Below, piece by piece: positions 14,662-22,933 of a DNA stretch of 33,380 nucleotides (position 1 is its first letter; the number at the start of each line of letters is the position of its first letter). The position numbers were made by a program, and so were the translations under genes. The stretch lies in assembly GCA_001510075.1 (NCBI GenBank), contig LFEN01000007.1, positions 1-33,380 of the forward strand. The letters run 5' to 3'. The stretch comes from Alphaproteobacteria bacterium casp-alpha2 (lineage in GTDB: Bacteria > Pseudomonadota > Alphaproteobacteria > Rhodospirillales > Casp-alpha2). A model generated the notes under the pieces. It was not told the DNA's origin, ran no database searches, and worked only from the letters and a program-made list of their open reading frames with translations.

Positions 14662-15384
14662 ATGACGGATTTTAAAAACCTATCCCAATCAAGGCTGCGG
14701 AAAATGGCTCGGGCCGGCCAGCAGGTTCTTGAATGCTACCGGCTTCTCGGCAAAACCGACGCCAACATTGTCGGTGAAGTGCTGAAGGGGCATGGCGAGT
14801 TTTTCGAGTGGGATCACTACCCGCCCGGCGATGTCTTCGATCATGAAACAAACGCCCAGTATTATTATCACGCTCATCCACCCGAAGGCCGGGCGGAGAA
14901 ATTCGGCGCCGAGCACGGGCACTTCCACACCTTTCTTCGCCCCAAAGGCATGCCCAAGACTATCAAACCGGCCAAGGTCGCCGATTACGAAAAGCCAAAA
15001 AGCGACAACGACGAACTGACCCATTTCATAGGCATTTCCATGAACCCGGCGGGATTTCCGATCCGCCTTTTCACCACCAACCGCTGGGTCACCGGCGAGG
15101 TTTGGTACAAGGCATCATCGGTTATTTCACTGATTGACAAGTTTGTGATCGATCAGGCCTACCCGTCGCTGGTGCCCAACATTTGGATCACCGCCATGCT
15201 GCAACTGTTCCGTCCCGATATCGAAGACATGCTTCGGGAACGCGACCAAGCCGTCCTCGACTGGCAGAAAAAACACCCCGACAAAAACGTCTATGAAGAC
15301 CGGGGCCTGGAACTCACCTCAATCAGGAGCATTGCCGTGGACAAACAGATCAAGCAGATCGAAAAGGCGCTTGAAGCTGCCTAG
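14662..15384 (+). CDS. uncharacterised His-rich protein, possibly DUF6969
   Basis: A 240-residue protein without a signal peptide. The central part has many His and acidic residues: WDHYPPGDVFDHETNAQYYYH, split by AQ, then GAEHGHFHTFLRP. This could form a metal site. The C-terminal half is helical and ends in a Lys/Glu-rich helix. I believe this is the family called DUF6969, but from memory only. It follows the CNPC gene's terminator, so it is probably transcribed separately, yet it lies in the same gene neighbourhood. Its cytosolic location separates it from the exported proteins around it. Confidence 0.6.
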   Translation: MTDFKNLSQSRLRKMARAGQQVLECYRLLGKTDANIVGEVLKGHGEFFEWDHYPPGDVFDHETNAQYYYHAHPPEGRAEKFGAEHGHFHTFLRPKGMPKTIKPAKVADYEKPKSDNDELTHFIGISMNPAGFPIRLFTTNRWVTGEVWYKASSVISLIDKFVIDQAYPSLVPNIWITAMLQLFRPDIEDMLRERDQAVLDWQKKHPDKNVYEDRGLELTSIRSIAVDKQIKQIEKALEAA

Positions 15385-15471
15385 AGCATGATGCATTTAG
15401 GATGGCTTATATATCATGCTCTATCTTATTGATATTACGCAAATTCGTCGTCGCAGATTGTTCCAATCTGC
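15383..15471. repeat. inverted-repeat element of the AGAGCATGAT type plus a second palindrome
   Basis: AGAGCATGAT (15383-15392) is repeated inverted at 15413-15422. A second perfect palindrome, GCAGATTG/CAATCTGC around TTC, spans 15453-15471. The first arms match the ends of a dispersed extragenic repeat I have seen in many alphaproteobacterial genomes. The left arm overlaps the stop codon of the upstream gene. The element sits between convergent genes, where such palindromes could act as transcript ends or protect 3' RNA ends. No T-run follows either stem. Confidence 0.6.
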
Positions 15472-15483
15472 TCGGGATTTGCT

Positions 15484-16695
15484 CTAATCGGCGGCGATAA
15501 CCGCACCCGATGCAATAAAGCCTTCGATCTCTTCATCCGCAAACCCGTATTCACCAAGGACTTCCCGAGTATGCTGGCCATACAGAGGCGCGCCGGTGGT
15601 GACTTCACCCGGCGTTTTCGAAAACTTCACCGGCAGGCCCAGCGTTTTTACCGTACCCAGGCGCGCATGCTCGACATCAACCACCATGTCGCGGGCCAGG
15701 GCGTGCGGATCGGCATGCATTTCATTGACGTTCAGCACCGGCCCTGCGGGAACACCGGCGGCCTTTAGCTTATCCAGCCAATCTTGCGTCGTCTGCCCAG
15801 CAAAAATTTTATTCAGCGCCTCTTCCAGATCGCCGAGGTGCGCCATGCGGTCCTTGTTTTCTGCGAAGCGGGGATCATCGGCGATTTCCGGGGCGTCGAG
15901 AATTTCCAGCATGCGCAGCCAGTTTTTCTGATTTGCCGCGCCCAAGGTAATCCAGCCGTCTTTGGTCTTGAATGCCTGATAGGGGGCGTTCAGGGGATGC
16001 GCCGATCCCATGGGGCCGGGGGCGACGCCGGTGGCCAGTCCGATGGCGGACTGCCAATAGGTATGAACGATCCCGGCCTCGAACAACGAGGTGTCGATTT
16101 GCTGCCCTTCACCGGTCTTGAGCTTGTGGGCGTAGGCGGCGGAAATAGCCATGGCGCCCAGAATGCCGGCGGTGATGTCGGTAATCGGCGCGCCCATTTT
16201 CACCGGCGGGCGGCCCTCGCCTTCGCCGGTAATGCTCATAAGCCCGCTCATGCCCTGGGCGATCAGATCAAACCCGCCCCGGTCCGCATAGGGGCCGGTG
16301 CGGCCAAACCCGGAAATTGCGCAATAGATCAAGCCGGGGTTTTCCTCGGCCAGCGCATCATAGCCGACGCCCAGCTTGTCCATGGTATCGGCCCGGTAAT
16401 TTTCGATCAGCACGTCGGCCGTCTTCGACAAGCGCTTCAGGACCGCCTTGCCGGCTTCTTGCTTGAGGTCGACGGCAATGCCGCGCTTGTTGCGGTTCAT
16501 CATCATGAAAGACGCCGCCTCGCCGTCGATATCCGGCGGCAAAAACCGCCGGGAATCGTCGCCGCCGGGGATTTTTTCCACCTTGATGACATCGGCGCCC
16601 ATGTCCGCCAGCATTAGTCCGCACGTTGGGCCGGCCATAATGTGGGCCAGTTCGATGACCTTGACGCCGGCCAAGGGGCCTTTGCGTTCCGTCAT
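15484..16695 (-). CDS. class III CoA-transferase (CaiB/BaiF family)
   Basis: ATG 16695 gives 403 residues and has AGGGG just upstream; the frame extends further but that part reads as non-coding. The family moves CoA between acyl-CoA donors and carboxylic acids through an aspartyl-CoA intermediate. Typical segments are GVKVIELAHIMAGPTCGLMLADMGADVIKVE (broken here after MAGP in the motif sense), NKRGIAVDLK, YCAISGFG and the likely catalytic Asp in GGFDLIAQG. It starts one base after the stop of the enoyl-CoA hydratase gene, so the pair forms an operon handling an acyl-CoA. The acid used cannot be read from sequence. Confidence 0.9.
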   Translation of the reverse strand: MTERKGPLAGVKVIELAHIMAGPTCGLMLADMGADVIKVEKIPGGDDSRRFLPPDIDGEAASFMMMNRNKRGIAVDLKQEAGKAVLKRLSKTADVLIENYRADTMDKLGVGYDALAEENPGLIYCAISGFGRTGPYADRGGFDLIAQGMSGLMSITGEGEGRPPVKMGAPITDITAGILGAMAISAAYAHKLKTGEGQQIDTSLFEAGIVHTYWQSAIGLATGVAPGPMGSAHPLNAPYQAFKTKDGWITLGAANQKNWLRMLEILDAPEIADDPRFAENKDRMAHLGDLEEALNKIFAGQTTQDWLDKLKAAGVPAGPVLNVNEMHADPHALARDMVVDVEHARLGTVKTLGLPVKFSKTPGEVTTGAPLYGQHTREVLGEYGFADEEIEGFIASGAVIAAD

Positions 16696-16696
16696 A

Positions 16697-17476
16697 TCAG
16701 CGCCCCTTGAAATCCGGTTTTTTCTTTTCCAGAAACGCCTTGTAGCCGGTTTTGAAATCCTCGGTATCGTAACAGGCATAGGCTTCCCGGATTTCGTCTT
16801 CACTCAAGGGGCTGGGATCGCTCATGCGGGCCAGGAACTTTTTGTGCCAGCGATGCACCAGGGGCGCGCCATCGGCAACGCGACGCGCTGTCGCCAGCGC
16901 CTCCGCCTCGACATCCTCGTCGGGCACGACCCGGCTGACGATGCCTTTTTGCAGGGCTTCACCGGCATCCATAATTCTCCCTTCCAGGAGGATTTCAAGG
17001 GCGCCGCGTTGACCGACGAGATCGGCAAGGCAACCGAGTTCGTGAAAGCCCATGACCAGGCCGAGTTTGCTGATGGGGGCACCGAAGCGGCTTGTTTCGC
17101 CGCAAATTCGGATATCACAAAGCCCGGCCACTTCCAGCCCGCCGCCGACGCACACGCCGTTGATCATCGCCACCGTCGGGATATGGCATTGGCGAAGAGC
17201 CTTGATGCTCTCGATCATCAGCGCGCCGTAGGCTTCCGCCTGCTGGGCGTTGGAACGTTTGTCGGCAAATTCTGAAATATCGTTGCCGGGGCTGAAAGCC
17301 TTGTTGCCGGCACCACGAACAACGATGCAGCGAAGCGCCTCATCCCCCGCAAGCTCGCGGAAAATACCGCCCAGCCTTTCCCACATGGCCTTGGTAAAAG
17401 CATTCAGCTTTTCAGGCCGGTTGAGAATCACCATGGCGATGTCGCCATCGCGCTCGACCAGAATAGTATCCGTCAT
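16697..17476 (-). CDS. enoyl-CoA hydratase/isomerase (crotonase family)
   Basis: ATG 17476 gives 259 residues, the usual crotonase length. Visible are LNRPEKLNAF, the oxyanion-hole segment FSPGNDISEF, and GVCVGGGLEVAGLCDIRI with a possible catalytic Glu. The second Glu position common in hydratases is not obvious (PISKLGLVMGFHELG), so the reaction could be an isomerase- or carnitinyl-CoA-dehydratase-like one. It is the first gene of a two-gene operon with the CoA-transferase. The ribosome site is weak. Confidence 0.88.
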   Translation of the reverse strand: MTDTILVERDGDIAMVILNRPEKLNAFTKAMWERLGGIFRELAGDEALRCIVVRGAGNKAFSPGNDISEFADKRSNAQQAEAYGALMIESIKALRQCHIPTVAMINGVCVGGGLEVAGLCDIRICGETSRFGAPISKLGLVMGFHELGCLADLVGQRGALEILLEGRIMDAGEALQKGIVSRVVPDEDVEAEALATARRVADGAPLVHRWHKKFLARMSDPSPLSEDEIREAYACYDTEDFKTGYKAFLEKKKPDFKGR

Positions 17477-17567
17477 GGCGTTGTTATCGGGAAATAGCCG
17501 GCACCCGTCAAGTCTAAGCAGGGACCGCATCCCCAAAATCCACTTTTCGAGCTTTGTGGACGTGGTA

Positions 17568-17595
17568 TTGAAAGCCGATACAATTTAGGTATTAT
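17568..17595 (+). promoter_or_regulatory. candidate sigma70 promoter for the aminotransferase gene
   Basis: TTGAAA (17568-17573), a 16-base spacer and TATTAT (17590-17595) lie 100 bases before the start codon in the 218-base gap between divergent genes. It is a fair match to the consensus, called by eye only. Confidence 0.4.
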
Positions 17596-17694
17596 CGCCG
17601 TGGATTTGCATGCTATCAGGGAATTGTTGAACATCTTCAAGTGAGCTTTGCTCATTCGTCACCATCCCCGGTACCGATTTGAGAAAGGATCACT

Positions 17695-18945
17695 ATGACT
17701 CGCATTACTGGCCGCAATTTTCTTTTTGTCCCCGGACCGACCAATGTACCCGATCGGGTGCAGCGCGCCATGATGGTCGCCATGGAGGACCATCGTTCCT
17801 CGAAGTTCCCCGACCTTTCCATGAGCGTGCTGAACGATCTGAAGAAAGTGTTCAAGACCGAAGACGGGCAGGTCTTCATATTCCCGTCGTCCGGCACCGG
17901 CGCATGGGAAGCCGCGCTGACCAATACTTTATCCCCCGGAGACAAGGTCCTGGCGTCGAGCTTCGGCCAATTCAGCCACCTGTGGATCGATATGGCCCTG
18001 CGCCTTGGCTTCGACGTTGAGGTTCAGGAGGTCGAGTGGGGCGAGGGTGTGCCGCTGGAGAGGACCGAAGAGGCGTTGCGGGCCGACAGCAAGCACGAGA
18101 TCAAGGCAGTCCTCGCCTGTCACAACGAAACCGCAACCGGCGTATCCAGCGACATCGGCGGATTGCGCAAGGCGATGGATGCCGCCGGCCACCCAGCCCT
18201 GCTTTGCGTCGATGCGGTCAGCTCACTTGCCAGCATCGATTTCCGCATGGACGAGTGGCGCATTGACCTCGCCGTCAGCGGCTCGCAGAAGGGGTTAATG
18301 CTGCCGGCCGGACTAGGCATCCTGGCGGTCAGCCCGAAGGCCCTCGAGGCGATGAAGACCGCCGAATCGAAGCGCTGCTACTTTGATCTTGCCGACATGA
18401 TTGCCGCCAACGCAAGCGGTTACTTTCCTTTCACGCCGGCACTGCCCATGCTCTATGGCCTGCGCGAGTCCCTCGATATCATCTTCGAGGAGGGGCTTGA
18501 GGACGTCTTCTTGCGCCACAACTATCTCGCCGAAGGGGTGCGCGCGGCGGTTACCGAGGGCTGGAAGCTGTCGCTTTGCGCTAAGAATCCCGAGTGGTAT
18601 TCCGACACCGTCAGCGCGGTGATGCTGCCCGACGGGGCCAACGGCGCCCACGTCATCGACGTAGCATTCCGGCGCTATAACCTGGCGCTCGGCGCCGGGC
18701 TCTCCAAAGTCGCCGGCAAGTTGTTCCGCATCGGCCACCTGGGCGACCTCAACGAGTTGATGCTGATGGGCGCCATTTGCGGCGCCGAGATGGCGATGCT
18801 CGACGTTGGTGTTGATGTAAAGTCGGGCAGCGGCGCCGCCGCGGCTTCCAACTACTGGCGCAGCCATGACCCGTTTCCCAAGCGCAAGGCCTCAAAGGAG
18901 GAGCAGTTCTACGAAGCCCATTCGACAGGCTCGGTCCAGGGCTGA
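17695..18945 (+). CDS. sgaA: serine--glyoxylate-type aminotransferase (PLP, class V)
   Basis: A 416-residue cytosolic enzyme with AAGGA before ATG 17695. It closely follows serine-glyoxylate aminotransferases: NFLFVPGPTNVPDRV, AMEDHRSSKFP, SSGTGAWEAALTNTLSPGDK, HNETATGVSSDIGG, the PLP Lys in GSQKGLMLPAGLG, YSDTVSAVM and RIGHLGDLNELMLMG. The enzyme makes glycine and hydroxypyruvate from serine and glyoxylate. Related enzymes use aspartate or alanine as amino donor, including BhcA of the beta-hydroxyaspartate cycle; no other bhc genes are present here. The next plus-strand gene is an FAD/Fe-S 2-hydroxyacid dehydrogenase, which could supply glyoxylate if its substrate is glycolate. Confidence 0.88.
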   Translation: MTRITGRNFLFVPGPTNVPDRVQRAMMVAMEDHRSSKFPDLSMSVLNDLKKVFKTEDGQVFIFPSSGTGAWEAALTNTLSPGDKVLASSFGQFSHLWIDMALRLGFDVEVQEVEWGEGVPLERTEEALRADSKHEIKAVLACHNETATGVSSDIGGLRKAMDAAGHPALLCVDAVSSLASIDFRMDEWRIDLAVSGSQKGLMLPAGLGILAVSPKALEAMKTAESKRCYFDLADMIAANASGYFPFTPALPMLYGLRESLDIIFEEGLEDVFLRHNYLAEGVRAAVTEGWKLSLCAKNPEWYSDTVSAVMLPDGANGAHVIDVAFRRYNLALGAGLSKVAGKLFRIGHLGDLNELMLMGAICGAEMAMLDVGVDVKSGSGAAAASNYWRSHDPFPKRKASKEEQFYEAHSTGSVQG

Positions 18946-19113
18946 CCTCTCTGTTCCCCATCAGCCGCTTAGTGAAAAGGACCTGATGGAAACTCTTAGT
19001 GTTGGTTCATTTTCGGTAAAAACACCGAAAGCTCTGTTTTGCATGCATTTTACCTAAAGGGTGGAAACTCCCTGCCCAGAGTCATCTTTTGCATCTGATA
19101 ATATGTAATTTGC

Positions 19114-19122
19114 TGATATAAT
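19114..19122 (+). promoter_or_regulatory. candidate extended -10 promoter for the FAD/Fe-S dehydrogenase operon
   Basis: TGATATAAT matches the extended -10 consensus (TGn followed by TATAAT) exactly. No good -35 is seen, which extended -10 promoters can tolerate. Initiation near 19129 would leave a leader of about 150 bases containing the hairpin at 19200-19217. Confidence 0.45.
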
Positions 19123-19199
19123 TAACAAAATACCACATTAACAGTGAGTGGAACGACCCGGACAGGCCCTTGGAAAAGATCGCAATCAAGCTATTCTTG

Positions 19200-19217
19200 C
19201 TTTTTGAATGCAAAAAG
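19200..19217. promoter_or_regulatory. inverted repeat, possible operator of the downstream GntR regulator or leader hairpin
   Basis: CTTTTTG and CAAAAAG flank AATG as a perfect 7-bp inverted repeat, 63 bases before the dehydrogenase start. Its position between the likely promoter and the gene suits an operator for the GntR/FadR-type regulator encoded at the end of the dehydrogenase gene. The sequence does not match the classic FadR-like TGGTnnnACCA core, so this is a guess. Confidence 0.3.
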
Positions 19218-19280
19218 TTATGATCTTCTCTGTTATTGGCACACCCCCCGGCGAGACAACTTACTCACTTTTTATATACC

Positions 19281-22259
19281 ATGACATCCTCACACACAGC
19301 TCCAGCATACATTATCCCAGCGGGCGAAAATTCCGGCCTGCCTGAGCGCCTGAACAAGGCAATCGACGGCGAGGTTTTATTCGATCGCTACAGCCGGGGA
19401 CGCTACTCCACGGATGCCTCGCACTATCAAATTGCCCCCATCGGCGTTGTCATTCCGAAAACCCCCGAAGACATCACCCGCGTCATCGAAATTGCCGCCC
19501 AAGCGAATGTCCCGGTGCTGCCCCGCGGCGCGGGCACGTCGCAATGCGGGCAAACGGTGGGCGAAGCCGTCGTTGTTGACGTTTCCAGGCACCTCAACCG
19601 GATCCTCGAATTTGACGCTGAGGCGCGCACCGCCTGGGTCGAACCGGGGTTGGTGCTGGATCAGCTAAACGCTTTCCTGAAACCCCATGGGCTTTGGTTT
19701 CCCGTCGATGTTTCGACCTCCAGCCGCGCCACCATCGGCGGCATGACCGGCAACAACAGTTGCGGCGCCCGCTCGATCCGCTATGGCCCCATGCGCGACA
19801 ACGTGCTGGCCATCGACGCGGTGCTGATGTCGGGCGAAAGCATGCGTTTCGGCGAGTTGTCGGATAACCAAACCGCCGCCGGGTTGACCGGGCGCCAGCA
19901 ATCCCTGGTCAGCGACCTTCTCGATCTGGGCCACCGCGAAGCAACTGAAATCACCAACCGCTTCCCCGACCTGATGCGCCGGGTCGGCGGCTATAACATC
20001 GACGCCCTGATGCCCGGTGGTGTGCGGCGCGGCCCTTGGGCGGCGGCGACCACCGCGCCGCCGTCCCTGCATCCCAACCTGGCGCACCTGCTCGTCGGTT
20101 CCGAAGGAACGCTGGCGTTTTCGACCCGCATCCAGATCGACCTGCAACCCCTGCCGTCCCACAAAGTGCTGGGGGTTTGTCATTTCCCGACGCTGCATGA
20201 CGCCATGGCCTCGACCCGCCATATCGTCGAGTTGAACCCGGCGGCGGTGGAACTTGTTGATCGCACCATGATCGAATTATCTCGCGACATTCCGCTTTTC
20301 CGCCCGACGGTGGAAAAATTCGTCCAGGGCACGCCCGGCGCCCTGTTGTTGGTGGAATTCGCCGGTGATGATCGGAACGAACAACTTCGCGGCCTGAAAG
20401 ACCTGGGCGAATTGATGGCGCAACTGAGTTTTCCCGGTGCCGTCGTCGAAGCCATCGACACCGATTTCCAGAAAGCCATCTGGGAAGTCCGAAAATCCGG
20501 GCTCAACATCATGATGTCCATGAAGGGCGACGGTAAACCGATCTCGTTCATCGAAGACTGCGCCGTCCGCCTGGAAGACCTGGCCGACTACACCGACCGG
20601 CTGACCCGTGTCTTCGAGAAACACGGCACCACCGGCACCTGGTACGCCCATGCCTCTGTCGGGTGCCTGCATGTGCGCCCGGTGCTGAACCTGAAATCCG
20701 AGGTCGATACCAAAAAAATGCGCACCATCGCCGAGGAAGCCTTCGCCATGGTGCGCGAATACAAGGGATCACATTCCGGCGAACACGGTGACGGATTGGT
20801 GCGCTCCGAATTCCACGAGCCCATGTTCGGCGGCCGCATCACCAGGGCCTTCGAGCAGGTCAAAGACGCCTTCGACCCGGCGGGACTGATGAACCCCGGC
20901 AAGATCGTCCGGCCATCAAAAATGGACGACCGGACGTTGTTCCGCTTCAAGCCCGGCTACCACGTGCCGCCCCTGAAAACAGGCTTCGACTGGTCCGATT
21001 GGGGCGGCTTCGGTGGCGCCGTTGAAATGTGCAACAACAACGGCGCGTGTCGGAAATTCGATGCCGGCGTCATGTGTCCGTCCTACCGGGTGACCGGCGA
21101 TGAAAAACACCTGACCCGGGGCCGCGCCAATACGCTGCGCCTCGCCCTTTCCGGACAGCTTGGCCCGGACGCCCTGACATCCGATGCGCTGCTCGAAACG
21201 ATGAAGCTTTGCGTCGGCTGCAAGGGCTGCAAGCGGGAATGTCCGACCGGCGTCGATATGGCAAAAATGAAGACCGAATTTCTCTACCACTACCACCAAC
21301 GCCATGGGCTCAGGCTGTTCGACCGAATAGTCGCCTATCTGCCGCGCTACGCTCCGTGGGCGGCCCGCTTCGGGGCTTTGCTGAACTTGCGCGACCGCAT
21401 CCCCGGACTGCCGGCGCTGGGGCAATGGCTGACCGGCCTGACGGCCAGACGTCGCCTGCCAAAATGGCGAAACGACTGGCTCCAGTTCGATAAAACAAGC
21501 GTCCTCACACCGGAAGAAGCCGACGTCGTATTGTGGGCGGACACCTTCAACACCTATTTCGAGCCGGAAAACGCCCGCGCCGCGCTGAAGGTTCTAAAGG
21601 CCGCAGGCTACCGGGTTCACTTGGCCACGCCCATTGACGGTGGCCGGCCCCTTTGCTGCGGGCGCACCTTTCTGGCCGCCGGACTGATCGATGAAGCCAA
21701 GGCGGAAGCCGGGCGCATGGTGGCGGCGTTGAAACCTTTTGTCCTACGCGGCGTGCCGGTCATCGGGCTGGAACCGTCGTGCCTGTTCACGCTCCGCGAC
21801 GAATTCAAGGCCATGCTGCCCGGCCCGGAAACAGACGCCCTCGCCGGGGCCGCCCTGCTGTTCGAAGAATTCCTGGCCAAAGAACAAGCCGCAGGAACGC
21901 TGAAGCTCGACCTTCGCCCCCTGGCGCAAACCCGCGCCCTGCTGCATGGCCATTGTCACCAAAAGGCCTTCGCGGTCATGGGCGCCGTTGAGGAAGCCCT
22001 CAAGCTGGTGCCGGGTCTTGCCGTTGAGACAATCCCGTCAGGCTGTTGCGGCATGGCAGGCGCCTTCGGGTATGATGCCGAAACTTACGAAATTTCCGTA
22101 AAAATGGGTGAACAGGATTTGCTGCCCGCCGTGCGCGAGGCACCCGGTGACACCTTGATCGTCGCCGGGGGCACCAGTTGCAGAAACCAGATCAAGGACG
22201 GCGCCGGGCGCGACGCCATCCATATCGCCCGCGTGCTGGAAAGTGCGCTGGCACCATGA
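19281..22259 (+). CDS. FAD- and Fe-S-containing 2-hydroxyacid dehydrogenase (glycolate/D-lactate/D-2-hydroxyglutarate type)
   Basis: ATG 19281 gives 992 residues. The N-terminal half is a FAD-binding type 4 domain: VIPKTPEDI, PRGAGTSQCG, TSSRATIGGMTGNNSCGA, YGPMRDNV, then SGEHGDGLVRSEF and NPGKIVRP, as in GlcD and DLD. The C-terminal half has two Fe-S sites (CNNNGACRK ... MCPSYR and CVGCKGCKRECP) and Cys-rich CCG modules (PLCCGRTF, HGHCHQKA, SGCCGMAG) as in GlcF. Such one-chain enzymes (E. coli YdiJ, about 1000 residues, is similar) oxidise 2-hydroxyacids and pass electrons to the respiratory chain. The ribosome site is poor. The gene overlaps the regulator gene by ATGA. Substrate is uncertain; the nearby aminotransferase favours glycolate. 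Confidence 0.88.
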   Translation: MTSSHTAPAYIIPAGENSGLPERLNKAIDGEVLFDRYSRGRYSTDASHYQIAPIGVVIPKTPEDITRVIEIAAQANVPVLPRGAGTSQCGQTVGEAVVVDVSRHLNRILEFDAEARTAWVEPGLVLDQLNAFLKPHGLWFPVDVSTSSRATIGGMTGNNSCGARSIRYGPMRDNVLAIDAVLMSGESMRFGELSDNQTAAGLTGRQQSLVSDLLDLGHREATEITNRFPDLMRRVGGYNIDALMPGGVRRGPWAAATTAPPSLHPNLAHLLVGSEGTLAFSTRIQIDLQPLPSHKVLGVCHFPTLHDAMASTRHIVELNPAAVELVDRTMIELSRDIPLFRPTVEKFVQGTPGALLLVEFAGDDRNEQLRGLKDLGELMAQLSFPGAVVEAIDTDFQKAIWEVRKSGLNIMMSMKGDGKPISFIEDCAVRLEDLADYTDRLTRVFEKHGTTGTWYAHASVGCLHVRPVLNLKSEVDTKKMRTIAEEAFAMVREYKGSHSGEHGDGLVRSEFHEPMFGGRITRAFEQVKDAFDPAGLMNPGKIVRPSKMDDRTLFRFKPGYHVPPLKTGFDWSDWGGFGGAVEMCNNNGACRKFDAGVMCPSYRVTGDEKHLTRGRANTLRLALSGQLGPDALTSDALLETMKLCVGCKGCKRECPTGVDMAKMKTEFLYHYHQRHGLRLFDRIVAYLPRYAPWAARFGALLNLRDRIPGLPALGQWLTGLTARRRLPKWRNDWLQFDKTSVLTPEEADVVLWADTFNTYFEPENARAALKVLKAAGYRVHLATPIDGGRPLCCGRTFLAAGLIDEAKAEAGRMVAALKPFVLRGVPVIGLEPSCLFTLRDEFKAMLPGPETDALAGAALLFEEFLAKEQAAGTLKLDLRPLAQTRALLHGHCHQKAFAVMGAVEEALKLVPGLAVETIPSGCCGMAGAFGYDAETYEISVKMGEQDLLPAVREAPGDTLIVAGGTSCRNQIKDGAGRDAIHIARVLESALAP

Positions 22260-22933
22260 CCCAAGCCTCTCTTCACGATGAAATCGTCAGCCAAATCCGG
22301 AATATGATTTTCGCCGGAGAATTTGTCGGCGGCCAGCGGGTGCCGGAAAAACAGTTGTGTGAGCAGCTTTCGGTTTCCCGGACGCCGCTTCGCGAGGCGA
22401 TTAAGGTACTGGCCTCGGAAGGCCTTTTGGTTTTGCTGCCCAATCGCGGCGCCCGCATTGCCCAGATAACGGCTGAAAACCTGGATGAAATCTTCCCGAT
22501 CATGGGAGCCCTCGAAAGCCTGGCCGGTGAAATCGCCTGCAGCCGAATTACCGATGATGAAATCGATGAAATCCGGGCACTTCATTTTCAAATGACGGCC
22601 CATCACAAGCGCCGGGAACTGAACGAATACTTCAAGGTCAATCAGGCCATTCATATGAAAATTCTTGAGGCCACGAATAACAAAACGCTTGTCACCGCCT
22701 ATCTTTCCCTTGCCGGACGCATTAGGCTGGCCCGCTACCGGGCAAATTTCGCCCAAGACCGCTGGGACCAGGCCGTTGCGGAGCACGAGAAAATCCTTGA
22801 TTCTCTGAGCAAGCGGGATGCTTCGGCATTGGCGCAAATACTGCGCACGCATTTAGAAAACACCTGCCAGACGGTAAAGACGGCGCTCGGCAAAGAAGCC
22901 GCATCCGAGATCAGCTCAAGGGCGGGCAAGTAA
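22256..22933 (+). CDS. GntR family transcriptional regulator, FadR/FCD subfamily
   Basis: ATG 22256 overlaps the dehydrogenase stop (ATGA) and gives 225 residues. The N-terminal winged helix has IRNMIFAGEFVGGQRVPEKQL (split after GG) and SVSRTPLREAIKVLASEGL, the GntR signature. An all-helical FCD domain follows, with acidic and His residues (NQAIHMKILE, EHEKIL) that in relatives bind metal and a small organic acid. Coupled translation with the dehydrogenase implies that it controls that gene in response to its substrate or product, as LldR and GlcC do. Confidence 0.92.
   Translation: MTQASLHDEIVSQIRNMIFAGEFVGGQRVPEKQLCEQLSVSRTPLREAIKVLASEGLLVLLPNRGARIAQITAENLDEIFPIMGALESLAGEIACSRITDDEIDEIRALHFQMTAHHKRRELNEYFKVNQAIHMKILEATNNKTLVTAYLSLAGRIRLARYRANFAQDRWDQAVAEHEKILDSLSKRDASALAQILRTHLENTCQTVKTALGKEAASEISSRAGK

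Larger units (their letters stand above)
18946..19280 (+). other. AT-rich intergenic region with hairpins and a likely promoter
   Basis: No gene is seen in these 335 bases. They hold an inverted repeat CCATCAG/CTGATGG (18958-18964, 18983-18989) and a terminator-like hairpin TTTCGGT/ACCGAAA (19011-19017, 19024-19030) followed by a weak T-run. There are also two CTGATA direct repeats 18 bases apart (19095, 19113), an extended -10 element, and a perfect 7-bp inverted repeat at 19200-19217. The AT content stands out from the GC-rich genes on both sides, as expected for a regulated promoter region. Confidence 0.6.

Noticed and set aside
17695-18945. BhcA of the beta-hydroxyaspartate cycle
   Set aside because: The aminotransferase could fit, but no bhcB, bhcC, bhcD or IclR-type bhcR gene lies nearby.
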